A stretch of 64,000 nt of DNA from Actinomycetales bacterium (GTDB lineage Bacteria; Actinomycetota; Actinomycetes; Actinomycetales; Dermatophilaceae). This document shows, in pieces, positions 17,580-26,544 of the stretch (position 1 is its first letter; each line of letters starts with the position of its first letter). The stretch lies in assembly GCA_016715285.1 (NCBI GenBank), contig JADKAO010000002.1, forward strand, positions 372,001 through 436,000, read 5' to 3'. The position numbers and the translations under genes are program-made. A model generated the notes under the pieces. That model did no database searches. It was not told the DNA's origin and saw only the letters and a program-made list of their open reading frames with translations.

Positions 17580-18572
17580 TCAGCTGTTGGTGGGGCGTGA
17601 CCCGGCCGCACCCTGACATTGGCCGTTGACTGCGGGGCGTAGTGCGACGTGCGTAGCGGTCATCGCGCCAGTGGTGTCGGTCGTGCCCTGAGCCGTCGCA
17701 CATGCTCCGACGACGATGTCTGCCGCCGAGCCGGTCTTGGTTGTGGTCACGGTGGTCGTCGCCGATGTCGTGACAACTGCCGGGTGAGTGCTCACCGAGG
17801 GCGTCGCGGGCGACGAGTTATCGGGGCCGGAACCCGGACCCCGAGTGATGGCATCGACCGTGATCGAGGACCCCGACACCGCCGTGATCTTGCCGATCAC
17901 CCCAAACCCTCCGAAGCCTCCGCCGTCCGGAGCGCCGGTAGGACGACCAGCGCCATCAGCTGGTCCACCGGACATGCCCGGCACCCCACCCGACGCGTCT
18001 GGCGCTCCTCGTCCCCCTGGCCCGAAGCCACCACCGCCCACGCCGCCAGCGCCAGGGGCGCAGCTGCCATCCACCGGGTCAGAGACCTGGATCGTCGCCG
18101 CCTGCACCGGAGCAGCAGGATCGGCAGGGGCAGCCGGAGAAGCGCTCGCTGGTGATCCGGATGCAGTGGATCGAGCGACAAGACACCGCCCCACCGTGAC
18201 GTCGGCGAGGGTGCCAGCGGATTGGGTGGTGATAACTGTCGTGCCGGTCCACGAGACCGCGGTCTGCTTGGTCGTGGACTGCACTTGCATCGTCGTGCCT
18301 TGGACCGCGGCAACGAGGCCGCTGACAGCGGGCACCCGCGGGCTCCGGCTCGGGCTCGCCGTGGATACCACGCCTGACCCCTGCGCCTGTGCGGGCGTCG
18401 CGGATCCACCCGACGTGCCACTCCCACAGGCCGAAAGGGCAGCGATGCAGCCCACCGCGAGGCCGGCGGACACGGCATACCGCAGCAGTGCCGTCGGTCG
18501 CCGCCCCGACGATCCCGACGATCCCGACGAGCCGGATGAGCGGGGCTGGGTCTGGAGGGTCCGTGAGGTCAT
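17580..18572 (-). CDS. DUF5666-like lipoprotein of the export operon
   Basis: A protein of about 330 residues. A basic, Ser/Gly-rich start is followed by a signal helix ending in the lipobox LSAC, so it is probably anchored outside the membrane. Two copies of a beta-rich domain are recognisable: VQGTTMQVQSTT...VSWTGTTVI and ITAVSGSSITVDA...TTTVTTTKT. Each carries the VxGxTxxV pattern of DUF5666-type domains and ends in VGRCLVA or VGACATA. A glycine-rich linker separates them. It starts 4 bp after the permease stop and precedes the second adaptor, so it belongs to the operon. The role is unknown; a periplasmic accessory is the simplest guess. Confidence 0.72.
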   Translation of the reverse strand: MTSRTLQTQPRSSGSSGSSGSSGRRPTALLRYAVSAGLAVGCIAALSACGSGTSGGSATPAQAQGSGVVSTASPSRSPRVPAVSGLVAAVQGTTMQVQSTTKQTAVSWTGTTVITTQSAGTLADVTVGRCLVARSTASGSPASASPAAPADPAAPVQAATIQVSDPVDGSCAPGAGGVGGGGFGPGGRGAPDASGGVPGMSGGPADGAGRPTGAPDGGGFGGFGVIGKITAVSGSSITVDAITRGPGSGPDNSSPATPSVSTHPAVVTTSATTTVTTTKTGSAADIVVGACATAQGTTDTTGAMTATHVALRPAVNGQCQGAAGSRPTNS

Positions 18573-18576
18573 AAGG

Positions 18577-19806
18577 TCACTCGCTTCTGAGGGCTTCAAT
18601 GGGCGGAAGTTTGGCGGCGCGGCTGGCGGGATAGACCCCGGCGCCGATGCCGATCCCGAGGGAGACGACGAGCGCAGCGGTGGCCGCGATCGGCGAGATG
18701 GTGACGGGCTGACCGAGCATCCCCGGGAGGACCGCGGCGCCGATGAGGCCGATCGCGAGCCCGGCGATACCCCCGACGAGGCCAAGCAAACTCGCCTCGA
18801 CGAGGAACTGCCGGAGGATGACCGAAGGGGTCGCGCCGAGCGCCTTGCGGAGGCCGATCTCTCGAACGCGTTCGGTGACGGACACGAGCATGATGTTCAT
18901 GACGCCGATGCCGCCGACGAGCAGCGAGATCGCTGCGACACTCGCAAGCAACACGGTGAGGATGCGCGTCGTGGTGGTCACGGTGTCGACGAGCGCTTGC
19001 TGGCTACTGACCGTGAAATCGGCTGCGGCGGGCTGCACACCGTGGGTCGCCAGCAGCGCGGCCACCGTCTCTTGGTATGCCGCCGACAGGCTGCCCTGGT
19101 CGCGCGCTTGGACGTAAATGGTGGAGACCGAGCGGGGGTTAGCTGTGGTGGAAATCCGCGCAGAATAGGTCGTCTGCGGCATGATCGCGAGGTCGTCTTG
19201 GTCGCCGCCGGTGGTCGAGCCTTCGACGTTGAGAACGCCGATGACCGTGAGCGACTGGCCACTGATCGAGATCGTCTGCCCGACAGGTGAGACGGGACCG
19301 AGCAGCTGGGTTGCGGTCGTCTGGCCGATGACCACAACCGGCGCGCCGCTCGCGACGTCAGCGGCGGTCAAGAACCTCCCCGCCGTGACCGTCCGGGCGC
19401 GCACGGTCAGCCAATCCGCGGTCGTGCCTACGGCGGTCGTCGTCCAGTTGGCATTGCCGGCAATCGCGGTCACCGACGACTGCGACGTTGGCGCGACCGA
19501 AGCGATGTCTGGAGCCACCGCGGGATCGCTGAGAACCACGGCGTCATCGACGGTCAACGTCGTGGCGGAGCCGCGCCCACCGCGCACACCTGACGCGCTC
19601 GTCACGCTGCCGGGCGACACGATGAGCAGGTTCGATCCCAGCTTGTTGATCTGATCGGTCACCTTTTGCGAGGCACCTTGCCCAAGTCCCACGGTGAGGA
19701 TCACCGCGGCGATGCCGATGAGGATCCCCAGCACGGTCAGCAGCGACCGCAACCTCCGCGTGTTCAATGCCTCGTATGCCGTGCGCAGCGTCTCGAGCCA
19801 GGTCAC
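18577..19806 (-). CDS. MacB-like ABC transporter permease
   Basis: A 409-residue permease. The N-terminus (MTWLETLRTAYEALNTRRLRS, then LLTVLGILIGIAAVILTVGLGQGA) is the classical first helix of MacB-type proteins. An extracytoplasmic domain from about 50 to 285 follows, then three C-terminal helices of the FtsX block (ASVAAISLLVGGIGVMNIMLVSVTERVREIGLRKALGA, split here by description only). It overlaps the ATPase stop by 4 bp. With adaptor and ATPase it makes a full MacAB-like exporter; in a monoderm the adaptor would reach into the wall rather than to an outer-membrane channel. Confidence 0.92.
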   Translation of the reverse strand: MTWLETLRTAYEALNTRRLRSLLTVLGILIGIAAVILTVGLGQGASQKVTDQINKLGSNLLIVSPGSVTSASGVRGGRGSATTLTVDDAVVLSDPAVAPDIASVAPTSQSSVTAIAGNANWTTTAVGTTADWLTVRARTVTAGRFLTAADVASGAPVVVIGQTTATQLLGPVSPVGQTISISGQSLTVIGVLNVEGSTTGGDQDDLAIMPQTTYSARISTTANPRSVSTIYVQARDQGSLSAAYQETVAALLATHGVQPAAADFTVSSQQALVDTVTTTTRILTVLLASVAAISLLVGGIGVMNIMLVSVTERVREIGLRKALGATPSVILRQFLVEASLLGLVGGIAGLAIGLIGAAVLPGMLGQPVTISPIAATAALVVSLGIGIGAGVYPASRAAKLPPIEALRSE

Positions 19807-20522
19807 CGGACGACCTCCGCCTGACCGTCGCGCATGGCGACGACCCGGCTGGCTTGGTCGGCGACGTCATGTTCGTGGGTGATCAAGACAATGGTGCGCC
19901 CGCTGTCGTGGAGTTCACGGAACAGGCCAAGGATCTCTTCGGTCGATGCCGAGTCGAGGTTGCCCGTCGGCTCGTCGGCGAGGATGAGGTCTGGTTCGGT
20001 GACGAGGGCCCGAGCCACCGAGACACGTTGTTGCTGGCCCCCGGAGAGTTCGTTGGGTTTGTGGTCGATGCGATCGCCGAGGCCGACGCGTTCCAACGCG
20101 CGGACGGCCCGGGCGCGGCGGTCGGCGCGGGAGACACCGGCATACATGAGGGGGAGTTCGACGTTGCGGAGCGCGGACATCCCCGGCAGGAGGTTGAAGG
20201 CCTGGAAGACGAACCCGATCCGGCGATTGCGCACCTGGGCGAGCTGAAGCTCGCCCATCCCTGCCACGTCGATGCCGGCGAGGGTGTAAGTGCCCGTTGT
20301 CGGGATGTCGAGGCACCCGATGATGTGCATCAGCGTTGACTTGCCCGATCCTGAAGGCCCGATGATCGCGAGGTAGTCGCCCTCTTGCACATCCAGATCG
20401 ACCCCGCGCACGGCCTGCACGGTGATCTCACCCATGAGATAGGTCTTGGTGACCCCGCGGAGTTGCAGCAGCGCCGACTCCCCGGCGGGCTCGACCACCA
20501 TCGCCTCTAGCGCGGCGGTCAT
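19803..20522 (-). CDS. MacB-like ABC transporter ATP-binding protein
   Basis: A 239-residue nucleotide-binding subunit. Motifs are Walker A GPSGSGKSTLMHIIGCLD near residue 57, Q-loop FVFQAFNLLPGMSAL, signature LSGGQQQRVSVARAL near 162, Walker B ILADEPTGNLD and H-loop ITHEHDVA. The ATG at 20522 overlaps the adaptor stop in ATGA, which fixes the start although a Met at residue 8 is also possible. It powers the 18577 permease. Substrates of related actinobacterial exporters are mostly unknown, and none is suggested here. Confidence 0.93.
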   Translation of the reverse strand: MTAALEAMVVEPAGESALLQLRGVTKTYLMGEITVQAVRGVDLDVQEGDYLAIIGPSGSGKSTLMHIIGCLDIPTTGTYTLAGIDVAGMGELQLAQVRNRRIGFVFQAFNLLPGMSALRNVELPLMYAGVSRADRRARAVRALERVGLGDRIDHKPNELSGGQQQRVSVARALVTEPDLILADEPTGNLDSASTEEILGLFRELHDSGRTIVLITHEHDVADQASRVVAMRDGQAEVVR

Positions 20523-21742
20523 GGCGTCGGTCCTGCCGTCGGTGCGGCACCCGAGCCAGCGCCCGAACCCGGACCCCCGGCGCCGGCACCCGCACCCGGC
20601 CCCGTGCCTGTCCCGCGGGTGCGAGTCCCGGTGCTGCCACTCGTGCCGAATCCAGCGCGACCCTCGACGATGACTTGGTCACCTTCGGCGAGGCCTGACG
20701 TGATCTGGGTCAGCGGGCCTTGCACCATGCCGACCTGGACGGGGGTGCTGACCGGCTGACCATTGACGACCTTCATGACCACCGATTGCCCATTGGCGGT
20801 CTGCACGGCGGCAGTTGGCACGGTTAAGGCGTCAGCGATCTCGCGCACGGTGATCGACACATTGGCTGACCCACCGGCATACAACCCGGCTGGTGACCCC
20901 GTGACCGCGATGGTCACCGGGAACGTGGTGACCCCGCCGGACGTCGTTGCCACGACCCCGACCGTCGAGACCGTGCCGAAGATCGGCGTGCGGCTCCCCG
21001 ACGGCAGAATCGTCGCTTGCAGGCCCTGCTTGAGTGACGGCAAATCACCCGAAGACACCGACGTCGTGACGGTCCACGAGTCGGTTGTGATGACCACGAT
21101 TTGCGCCGTCGTGGCACCAGCCGATCCGGATGAACCGGAGCCGCTCCCGCCCGACCCGCCCGACCCGCCCGACGATGTGCCGCTCCCTGCCACCTGGTCG
21201 CCGACGGACATCGACACCGACGCGACGGTGCCCGCAATCGGGGACACCAGGGTGGTGCTCGTGAGGCTCGCCTGCGCGCTCGCGAGTTTGGCGTTGGCCG
21301 AGGCCAGTTGCGAGTTTGCTGCCGCGAGTTGCGCCGCAGTTGTGGTCGAGGAGCTCTTGGCCGTGGTGAGCGAGGCACTCGCCGCGTTCACATTGGCAGC
21401 CGCCAGGTTGACCGCGATCTTGGCATTCGCCGGGTCAATGGTCGCGACCTGCTGGTTGGCGGACACCTTGTCGCCCACCTTGACCGCCACGCTCGTCACC
21501 GTGCCCGAGGTCGCGAACCGCAAATTCGACTGCACGGCAGGCGTAATCGTTCCCGTCGCGCTGATCGATTGGCTCAGCGTTTGCACGCTCGCAGCCACTG
21601 TGGTCTGGGTCGCGGCCGTCGTGGTCGTGCTACTGCGATGGGTCCACCACCAGAGGCCTCCGCCACCGACAAGGACAATCACGACTGCGATGGCGACATT
21701 GCGTCGGGCCAGGGTCTTCCTCACACCCTGACCTGACCGCAC
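20519..21742 (-). CDS. HlyD/MacA-like efflux adaptor subunit
   Basis: A 407-residue membrane-fusion protein, first gene of the export operon. It has a short basic N-terminus and one membrane helix (VAIAVVIVLVGGGGLWWW). The first lipoyl half (SGTVTSVAVKVGDKVSANQQVATIDP) precedes an Ala/Ser-rich coiled coil (about 120-165). The second lipoyl half (TLVSPIAGTVASVSMSVGDQV), a Gly/Ser linker, a beta-barrel domain and a Gly/Pro-rich tail follow. It is the intact counterpart of the broken adaptor at 15658-17566. It should bridge the permease's extracytoplasmic domain. It is divergent from the hydrolase at 21861, with about 118 bp between. Confidence 0.9.
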   Translation of the reverse strand: MRSGQGVRKTLARRNVAIAVVIVLVGGGGLWWWTHRSSTTTTAATQTTVAASVQTLSQSISATGTITPAVQSNLRFATSGTVTSVAVKVGDKVSANQQVATIDPANAKIAVNLAAANVNAASASLTTAKSSSTTTAAQLAAANSQLASANAKLASAQASLTSTTLVSPIAGTVASVSMSVGDQVAGSGTSSGGSGGSGGSGSGSSGSAGATTAQIVVITTDSWTVTTSVSSGDLPSLKQGLQATILPSGSRTPIFGTVSTVGVVATTSGGVTTFPVTIAVTGSPAGLYAGGSANVSITVREIADALTVPTAAVQTANGQSVVMKVVNGQPVSTPVQVGMVQGPLTQITSGLAEGDQVIVEGRAGFGTSGSTGTRTRGTGTGPGAGAGAGGPGSGAGSGAAPTAGPTP

Positions 21743-21860
21743 GGCCCTGGCATAGACCCGTGGGCAACCTGTGCGTGTCCTGTGCGCCCGCTGGGGACGC
21801 GTTCACGGGTGCGCCATCGGTCGCGCTGGGTGGTGAGCGGCACGGCATACCGTGTCGTGT

Positions 21861-22769
21861 ATGCCGTCCCTGTCCCACGCCGCGATTGTCGCCGCGCTCA
21901 CGCACACCCCCGTCCGCAGATTCGCCGACGACGACGCCGGAATGGACGCGGAGATGCATGCCGCCCAGTTGCGGCCACGCCGGTTCGCGCCGCCGAAGTC
22001 CCTCGATCGGCACGTGTCGTTGCGGCTGCACCGTGACCACGGGTGGCGCACCTACGAGATGGCGCCGTGGGCGGGGTCGCTACCGGCGCATCGGGTCGTG
22101 TACTTCCACGGTGGCGGCTACGTGAGCGAGGTCGACCCGCATCACTGGGGCATCACGCGGCGGCTCTCGGTCGCGACGCCCGCCCGGGTCCTCGTGCCGA
22201 TCTATCCCCTCGCTCCCGGAGCGACGGCGGACACGACGGTCCCGACTGCGGCCGACATCGTCGCCGACGTCATCGCCGAAGCCGGCGACCCCAGCCTTGT
22301 GACCATCTCGGGTGACTCCGCGGGAGGCGGGATGGCCCTCGCGGTCGCTCAGACCCTGCGCGATCGCGGCGTGCCTGGGATGGACCAGGTCACCCTGCTG
22401 CTCATCGCCCCTTGGCTCGACGTCACGATGAGCGACCCCGAGCTCGATCCCGACGCCACGCGCGACCCCATGCTCTCGATCCCCCGATTGCGTCGAGCAG
22501 GACAGTTGTATGCCGGTGAGCTCGACCCGCGCGACCCCCTGGTCTCGCCTCTCTTTGGGAGTGTCGACGGGCTGGGGCCGATGACGATCTTCGCGGGCAC
22601 CCGAGACCTGCTCGTCCACGACGCCCGCCGGCTGCGGGACGCGGCGACCGCGGCGGGGATCGAGGTGGATTACCACGAAGGCGAAGGGCTCATCCACGTG
22701 TGGCCAATCCTGCGCGTCCGCGAGGCGCGGGCGGCCCGGGACATCATGGTGGCGGCGATCCGCCGGTGA
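21861..22769 (+). CDS. Alpha/beta hydrolase, hormone-sensitive lipase family
   Basis: About 302 residues. The oxyanion-hole motif HGGGY lies near residue 78, the nucleophile elbow GDSAGGG near 150, the catalytic Asp in GTRDLLVHD near 245 and the catalytic His in GEGLIHVWP near 275. These are the marks of HSL-type (family IV) carboxylesterases acting on short- to medium-chain esters, probably in the cytoplasm since no signal peptide is seen. The start is unclear: ATG 21861 sits inside a copy of the 8-mer motif, and GTG 21852 would add three residues. No ribosome-binding site is obvious. Confidence 0.88.
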   Translation: MPSLSHAAIVAALTHTPVRRFADDDAGMDAEMHAAQLRPRRFAPPKSLDRHVSLRLHRDHGWRTYEMAPWAGSLPAHRVVYFHGGGYVSEVDPHHWGITRRLSVATPARVLVPIYPLAPGATADTTVPTAADIVADVIAEAGDPSLVTISGDSAGGGMALAVAQTLRDRGVPGMDQVTLLLIAPWLDVTMSDPELDPDATRDPMLSIPRLRRAGQLYAGELDPRDPLVSPLFGSVDGLGPMTIFAGTRDLLVHDARRLRDAATAAGIEVDYHEGEGLIHVWPILRVREARAARDIMVAAIRR

Positions 22770-22885
22770 CCTCCGAAAAGAATCGGCAAGAAGGCTCAGA
22801 AAACCTGTCATCGATCCATAGGGACCGCGTCTTATAACCGAACAACAGCTGCGACGGCTCGCGCGAGCTCAGACCAGCCGAGTTC

Positions 22886-23044
22886 GGTTCGCCCTTCCGG
22901 AGGGTTCCGGGGGGGACCAGCCGGAAGGGCGAACCGCAGGGTTGTGGCAAGTGGATCGGTGGGGAGAGCTGATCCACTTGCTTCAATCCTGCGGTTCGGT
23001 GCATGTGGACGGCGACGTGTCCCCCTTGCACGTCGCCGTCCACA
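22886..23044. other. Structured intergenic element with three perfect stem-loops and alternative pairing
   Basis: Within the 514-bp gene-free stretch 22770-23283 three strong inverted repeats lie end to end. Stem 1: 22886-22900 with 22921-22935 (15 bp, 20-base loop). Stem 2: 22930-22940 with 22988-22998 (11 bp), enclosing 22948-22957 with 22971-22980 (10 bp). Stem 3: 23004-23019 with 23029-23044 (16 bp, 9-base loop). The segment CGAACC at 22930-22935 belongs to both stem 1 and stem 2, so these two folds exclude each other. It may be a bidirectional terminator for the convergent genes, a small RNA or a mobile-element remnant. The strand is unknown. Confidence 0.75.
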
Positions 23045-23093
23045 GCCAGATCAGGTGACAACGCCCCTGGCCCACCCCACCCATCCCCCAGAT

Positions 23094-23254
23094 TCGATAC
23101 CGCTGACCCACGCGGGCGTCGTCCTCGGGTATCGAATCCGGCGGAGAGGGCGATGGGTCAGTCGATACCGCTGACCCACGCGGGCGTCGTCCTCGGGTAT
23201 CGAATCCGGCGGGGGATACCCATCACGGACGCGCGCCTCGGCCCTCGGTATCGA
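23094..23254. repeat. Cluster of three 42-bp dyad repeats
   Basis: Units lie at 23094-23135, 23162-23203 and 23213-23254. The first two share the same 26-bp interior and differ from the 358 copy at one base; the third has a diverged left arm (GGGATACC). They fill the rest of the gene-free stretch between the structured element and the SDR stop. The remaining bases of 22770-22885 hold only a 12-bp palindrome at 22857-22868 that I can point to. Confidence 0.9.
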
Positions 23255-23283
23255 CCCGGCTCGGGGACGCGCGCAGGCTGGGG

Positions 23284-24165
23284 TCAGTCGCGCGACTTAG
23301 CCGTCTGACGCCCCGCCTCGACCAGCACCCGATGATATAGCGGCGCAGCTAACCGCTTGCCCCAGAACGCAACTCGTCCCATCGCTTCAGTCAGGACAAC
23401 GAACCGCCCAGCAGCGACGCCCGCCATCGCCCGACGAACCACGAGCTCGGGGGTGCGGCGGGATCGGCCAATGCGGTCGTATGCCGCAGCCTCCGCGTCC
23501 GTGTCGGTGCCCCGCAGCGACTGCGCCAGGTTGGTGCGGACGAAGTAGGGGCACACGACGTGAACACTGATCCCGTGGGGTCGGAGTTCGTGGAGCAGCG
23601 TTTCCGAAAGAGCTACCACGCCAGCCTTGGTGACGTTATAGGACGACATGACGGGCGCCTGCGCCAGCCCGGCAACCGAGGCGACATTGATGATCCGCCC
23701 CGACCTTGCAGCGATGAAGCCTGGTGCGAACGTGCGACACCCCCGCACCACGCCGAGCAGGTTGATGTCGAGGATCCAGTCCCACTCGGCCATCGTCAAC
23801 CGATCGATCCGTCCGCCCGCAGCGACCCCGGCGTTGTTGACGAGCACGTCGAGGCCGCCCCACGTTTCGGTAACCCAGTCCCGCGCAACAGTCCAGTCCT
23901 CGTCGGAAGTGACGTCCAGGCGCCGATACTCGACGCCCACCGGCAACACCCCTGCGGGCACCACATGGGCCACGTCTGTGGCAAGCACTTGGGCTCCCGC
24001 TGCGGCATACCACTCGACGAAACCCAGCCCGAGCCCCGAGGCCGCGCCCGTGATGAGGACCCGCTCACGCACGGTCCCGGAGCCGTCCGCAGCCGGGCGC
24101 ACCGACCCGTCACCGTGACGGGACGACAAACGCTTACGACGGGGACGGCGAGACGGACGGGCCAT
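23284..24165 (-). CDS. SDR family NAD(P)-dependent oxidoreductase
   Basis: A 293-residue classical short-chain dehydrogenase. After about 30 basic residues come the cofactor motif TGAASGLGLGF, the acidic LDVTSDEDW segment, NNAGVAAGG, the catalytic Ser in VASVAGLAQAPVMSS and the catalytic pair YNVTK. A C-terminal extension (about 40 residues, FVVLTEAMGRVAFWGKRL) is typical of longer SDRs in lipid metabolism. ATG 24165 is chosen; a later GTG (VRERVLITG) would remove the basic leader. It is divergent from the enoyl-reductase-like gene with 44 bp between. The substrate is unknown. Confidence 0.88.
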   Translation of the reverse strand: MARPSRRPRRKRLSSRHGDGSVRPAADGSGTVRERVLITGAASGLGLGFVEWYAAAGAQVLATDVAHVVPAGVLPVGVEYRRLDVTSDEDWTVARDWVTETWGGLDVLVNNAGVAAGGRIDRLTMAEWDWILDINLLGVVRGCRTFAPGFIAARSGRIINVASVAGLAQAPVMSSYNVTKAGVVALSETLLHELRPHGISVHVVCPYFVRTNLAQSLRGTDTDAEAAAYDRIGRSRRTPELVVRRAMAGVAAGRFVVLTEAMGRVAFWGKRLAAPLYHRVLVEAGRQTAKSRD

Positions 24166-24209
24166 AGGGCGACGATATCTGCCGCCGCCTCGCGAGTAGC
24201 CTGACCTAT

Positions 24210-25511
24210 GTGGCGACCCCCGAGCACCGTGAATTCGACGTGGTCCTGTTCGGCGCGACCGGCTTCGTCGGTCGGCTGACTGCGGCCTACCTCGCCGAGC
24301 ACGCCCCCCCTGGGGTGCGGATCGCGCTGGCGGGGCGCGACCAACTCCGCCTCGAGGCCCTCCGCCGGCAGTTGCCGCGGGGCGCACGTGACTGGGAAAT
24401 CGTCATTGCGGACTCCTCCGAACCCCCGTCGCTCGCCGCCATGTCTGCTCGCGCGCGCGTCATCGCCACCACGGTCGGCCCCTACGCCACCCACGGTGTG
24501 CCGCTCGTCGAGGCCTGCGCACTCGTCGGCACGCACTACTGCGACCTGACCGGCGAAGTTCTCTTCGTCCGCGACAGCGCCGACTCGTGGCACGACATCG
24601 CCCAGGAGTCCGGGGCCAAGATCGTCCACGCGTGTGGCTTCGACTCGATCCCCTCCGACCTGGGCGTCCTCGTCACCGCCAACAAGGTGGCCGCTGACGG
24701 CGAGGGAGCGCTAACCCGCACGGTCCTGTCGGTGCGATCGCTCAAGGGTGGCCTCAGCGGCGGCACGATCGACTCGATGCGGCAGCAGACGATCATCGCC
24801 CGCACCGAACCGGGGGCACAGAAGGTCCTCGATGACCCCTATGCGCTCAGCCCCGACCGCGCCGCCGAGCCACCCGCGCCCAAACCCGAAGCCCCGCGCA
24901 CAGACCTGGTTGGCCGAGTCACTTCCGTCATGACTGCAGCGCGTAAAAGCCTTCCGGTGCAACGTGATCCACGCACAGGCCGCTGGACTGGGCCGTTCAT
25001 CATGGCGTCCTTTAACACCCGCATCGTCCGCCGCAGCAACGCTCTCATGGGATGGCGTTATGGCCGGGCGTTCACCTATCGCGAGGTCATGGACTTCGGC
25101 GACAGTCCCAAGGCCCCGATCCTTGCGACCGGCATGACCGCGGGCTTGCTCGGGTTGGTGGCGGGCATGTCCTACGCCACCTCGCGCTCGATGCTCGACC
25201 GGGTGCTCCCCAAACCTGGCGACGGACCGAGCGAGGAGCGCCGAGCAGCTGGCCGCTTCCTCATGCTCATCACGACCCGCTCCACCACGGGCGCGGACTA
25301 CGCCACCACGGTGGGGGCCGATTACGACCCCGGCTACGACGGTACGGCGGTCATGTTGGGCGAGGCGGCGCTCGCGCTCGCGATGGACGACGACCTGCCC
25401 GACGCCGCCGGGGTGCTCACTCCCGCAACCGCATTGGGTATGCCGCTCGTCGAGCGACTGCGCTCCCGCGGGTTTACCTTCGACTGCGACCGCGGCACCG
25501 CAGCGTCGTGA
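24210..25511 (+). CDS. Saccharopine dehydrogenase-like / trans-acting enoyl reductase family protein
   Basis: A 433-residue protein. The N-terminal Rossmann motif GATGFVGRLTAAYLAEH and ALAGRDQLRLEALR, then TTVGPYATHGVPLVEACA and THYCDLTGE, are diagnostic of the family that includes the mycobacterial trans-acting enoyl reductase Rv2953 and its paralogues. Rv2953 reduces polyketide intermediates of phthiocerol and phenolglycolipid. Here no polyketide synthase is near, so a general lipid reductase role is inferred. GTG 24210 is the likely start. The stop overlaps the amidase start in GTGA. Confidence 0.85.
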   Translation: MATPEHREFDVVLFGATGFVGRLTAAYLAEHAPPGVRIALAGRDQLRLEALRRQLPRGARDWEIVIADSSEPPSLAAMSARARVIATTVGPYATHGVPLVEACALVGTHYCDLTGEVLFVRDSADSWHDIAQESGAKIVHACGFDSIPSDLGVLVTANKVAADGEGALTRTVLSVRSLKGGLSGGTIDSMRQQTIIARTEPGAQKVLDDPYALSPDRAAEPPAPKPEAPRTDLVGRVTSVMTAARKSLPVQRDPRTGRWTGPFIMASFNTRIVRRSNALMGWRYGRAFTYREVMDFGDSPKAPILATGMTAGLLGLVAGMSYATSRSMLDRVLPKPGDGPSEERRAAGRFLMLITTRSTTGADYATTVGADYDPGYDGTAVMLGEAALALAMDDDLPDAAGVLTPATALGMPLVERLRSRGFTFDCDRGTAAS

Positions 25512-26342
25512 CGGCCCGGGCGCTTGGCCTCGCCCTGATCGCCTCGTCCGCGCTCTCGGGCTGTGCTTCGTCGAGCGTTCCTGGCCCACCTGCGGACCCG
25601 AGCAGCACGAGCATGGCCGCGTCCTCGGCCACGTCCTCGGCCACGCCAGCTTCGACCCAGGCCGCCCCTTGGACCACGACGCTGCCAGCCGACCCATCAA
25701 CGGCGACGTCCGCACCGACGAAAACCGAGCCCACCGGCATACCGAAGCAGACGATCCCGCCCGTAGCAGGAGCCAACGTCGTCCAGATCGTGGCGCAATG
25801 GATCCCCTTTGGTGACCAGCGACGCAGTCAAATGGCCGGACTACGCGCGGCGGCATTACGGCAGCACCAGCGCGACCCTCGCGCCCCGGGTCATCGTCGT
25901 GCACTTCACCGAGTCGGACACCTGGCAGTCGGCCTACTCGACGTTCTCCCAGAATGTCGCCAACCGCGGGGAGTTCCCTGGTACTTGCGCGCACTTCGTC
26001 CTCGACCAGAGCGGCGTGGCCCACCAACTCGTCCCGCTGGATCTCATGTGTCGCCACACGATTGGCCTCAACCATGTCGCGATCGGGATCGAAGTCGTCC
26101 AGGCCACGCACGGCAACTCATCGTCGTGGGCGGAGCAGCAGATCCTCGGCCGACCGGCGCAAGCGCAAGCGCTCGTTGCCTTGATCCGGCAGCTCCAGGG
26201 GCGCTATGGCATCGCGACGACCGACGTCATCGGGCACGCGGAAGCCAACCGGCATCGCCTCTTCACCGACCTGCTCGGCTGGCGCAATGATCACACTGAT
26301 TGGTCCATGGCCTCGATGACGACCCTGCGTTCCCGGCTTTGA
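25508..26342 (+). pseudogene. N-acetylmuramoyl-L-alanine amidase lipoprotein, frameshifted
   Basis: The GTG at 25508 begins a lipoprotein signal (LALIASSALSGC), then a Ser/Thr/Pro linker and IVAQWIPFGDQRRSQMA. Homology then continues one frame over as DYARRHYG...RVIVVHFTES, GTCAHFVLDQSG, QLVPLDLMCRHTIGLNHVAIGIEVV and VIGHAEAN. That is the Amidase_2/PGRP core, with zinc-binding His (VVHFTE, HAE) and the CRHT segment. Removing one G at about 25838 joins the frames. Either a single-base assembly error or a genuine null mutation is possible. If intact, it would cleave the lactam-Ala bond in peptidoglycan outside the cell. Confidence 0.82.
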
Positions 26343-26370
26343 CGCCCCCGCGCGCTCGTCCCCGCTGCTC

Positions 26371-26420
26371 CTCGGGTGTCCTCGGGTGTCCTCGGGTGTC
26401 CTCGGGTGTCCTCGGGTGTC
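26371..26420. repeat. 10-bp tandem repeat, five exact copies
   Basis: CTCGGGTGTC is repeated five times without a mismatch, followed by a degraded partial unit. It lies about 125 bp upstream of the SGNH hydrolase start, in its 5' region. Ten bp is one helical turn, so copy number could alter promoter geometry. Perfect copies suggest recent expansion. Confidence 0.95.
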
Positions 26421-26544
26421 CTCGGATTCCCTTGGCTTTCCTCGTTCCCCTCACGGACCCACCCGCTCTGTGACACAGTTCACAGTGCCGCGGAACGACA
26501 GGGGCGCCCGCGACGGATCGTCTTTCGTCGAAGGGAGCCATCTC

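Noticed and set aside
22886..23044. tRNA or integron attC site
   Set aside because: No T-loop consensus, no CCA end, and no integrase or R-site core could be identified.
24711..26111. 466-residue open frame on the minus strand
   Set aside because: Antisense of the enoyl-reductase-like gene and the amidase; composition typical of shadow frames.
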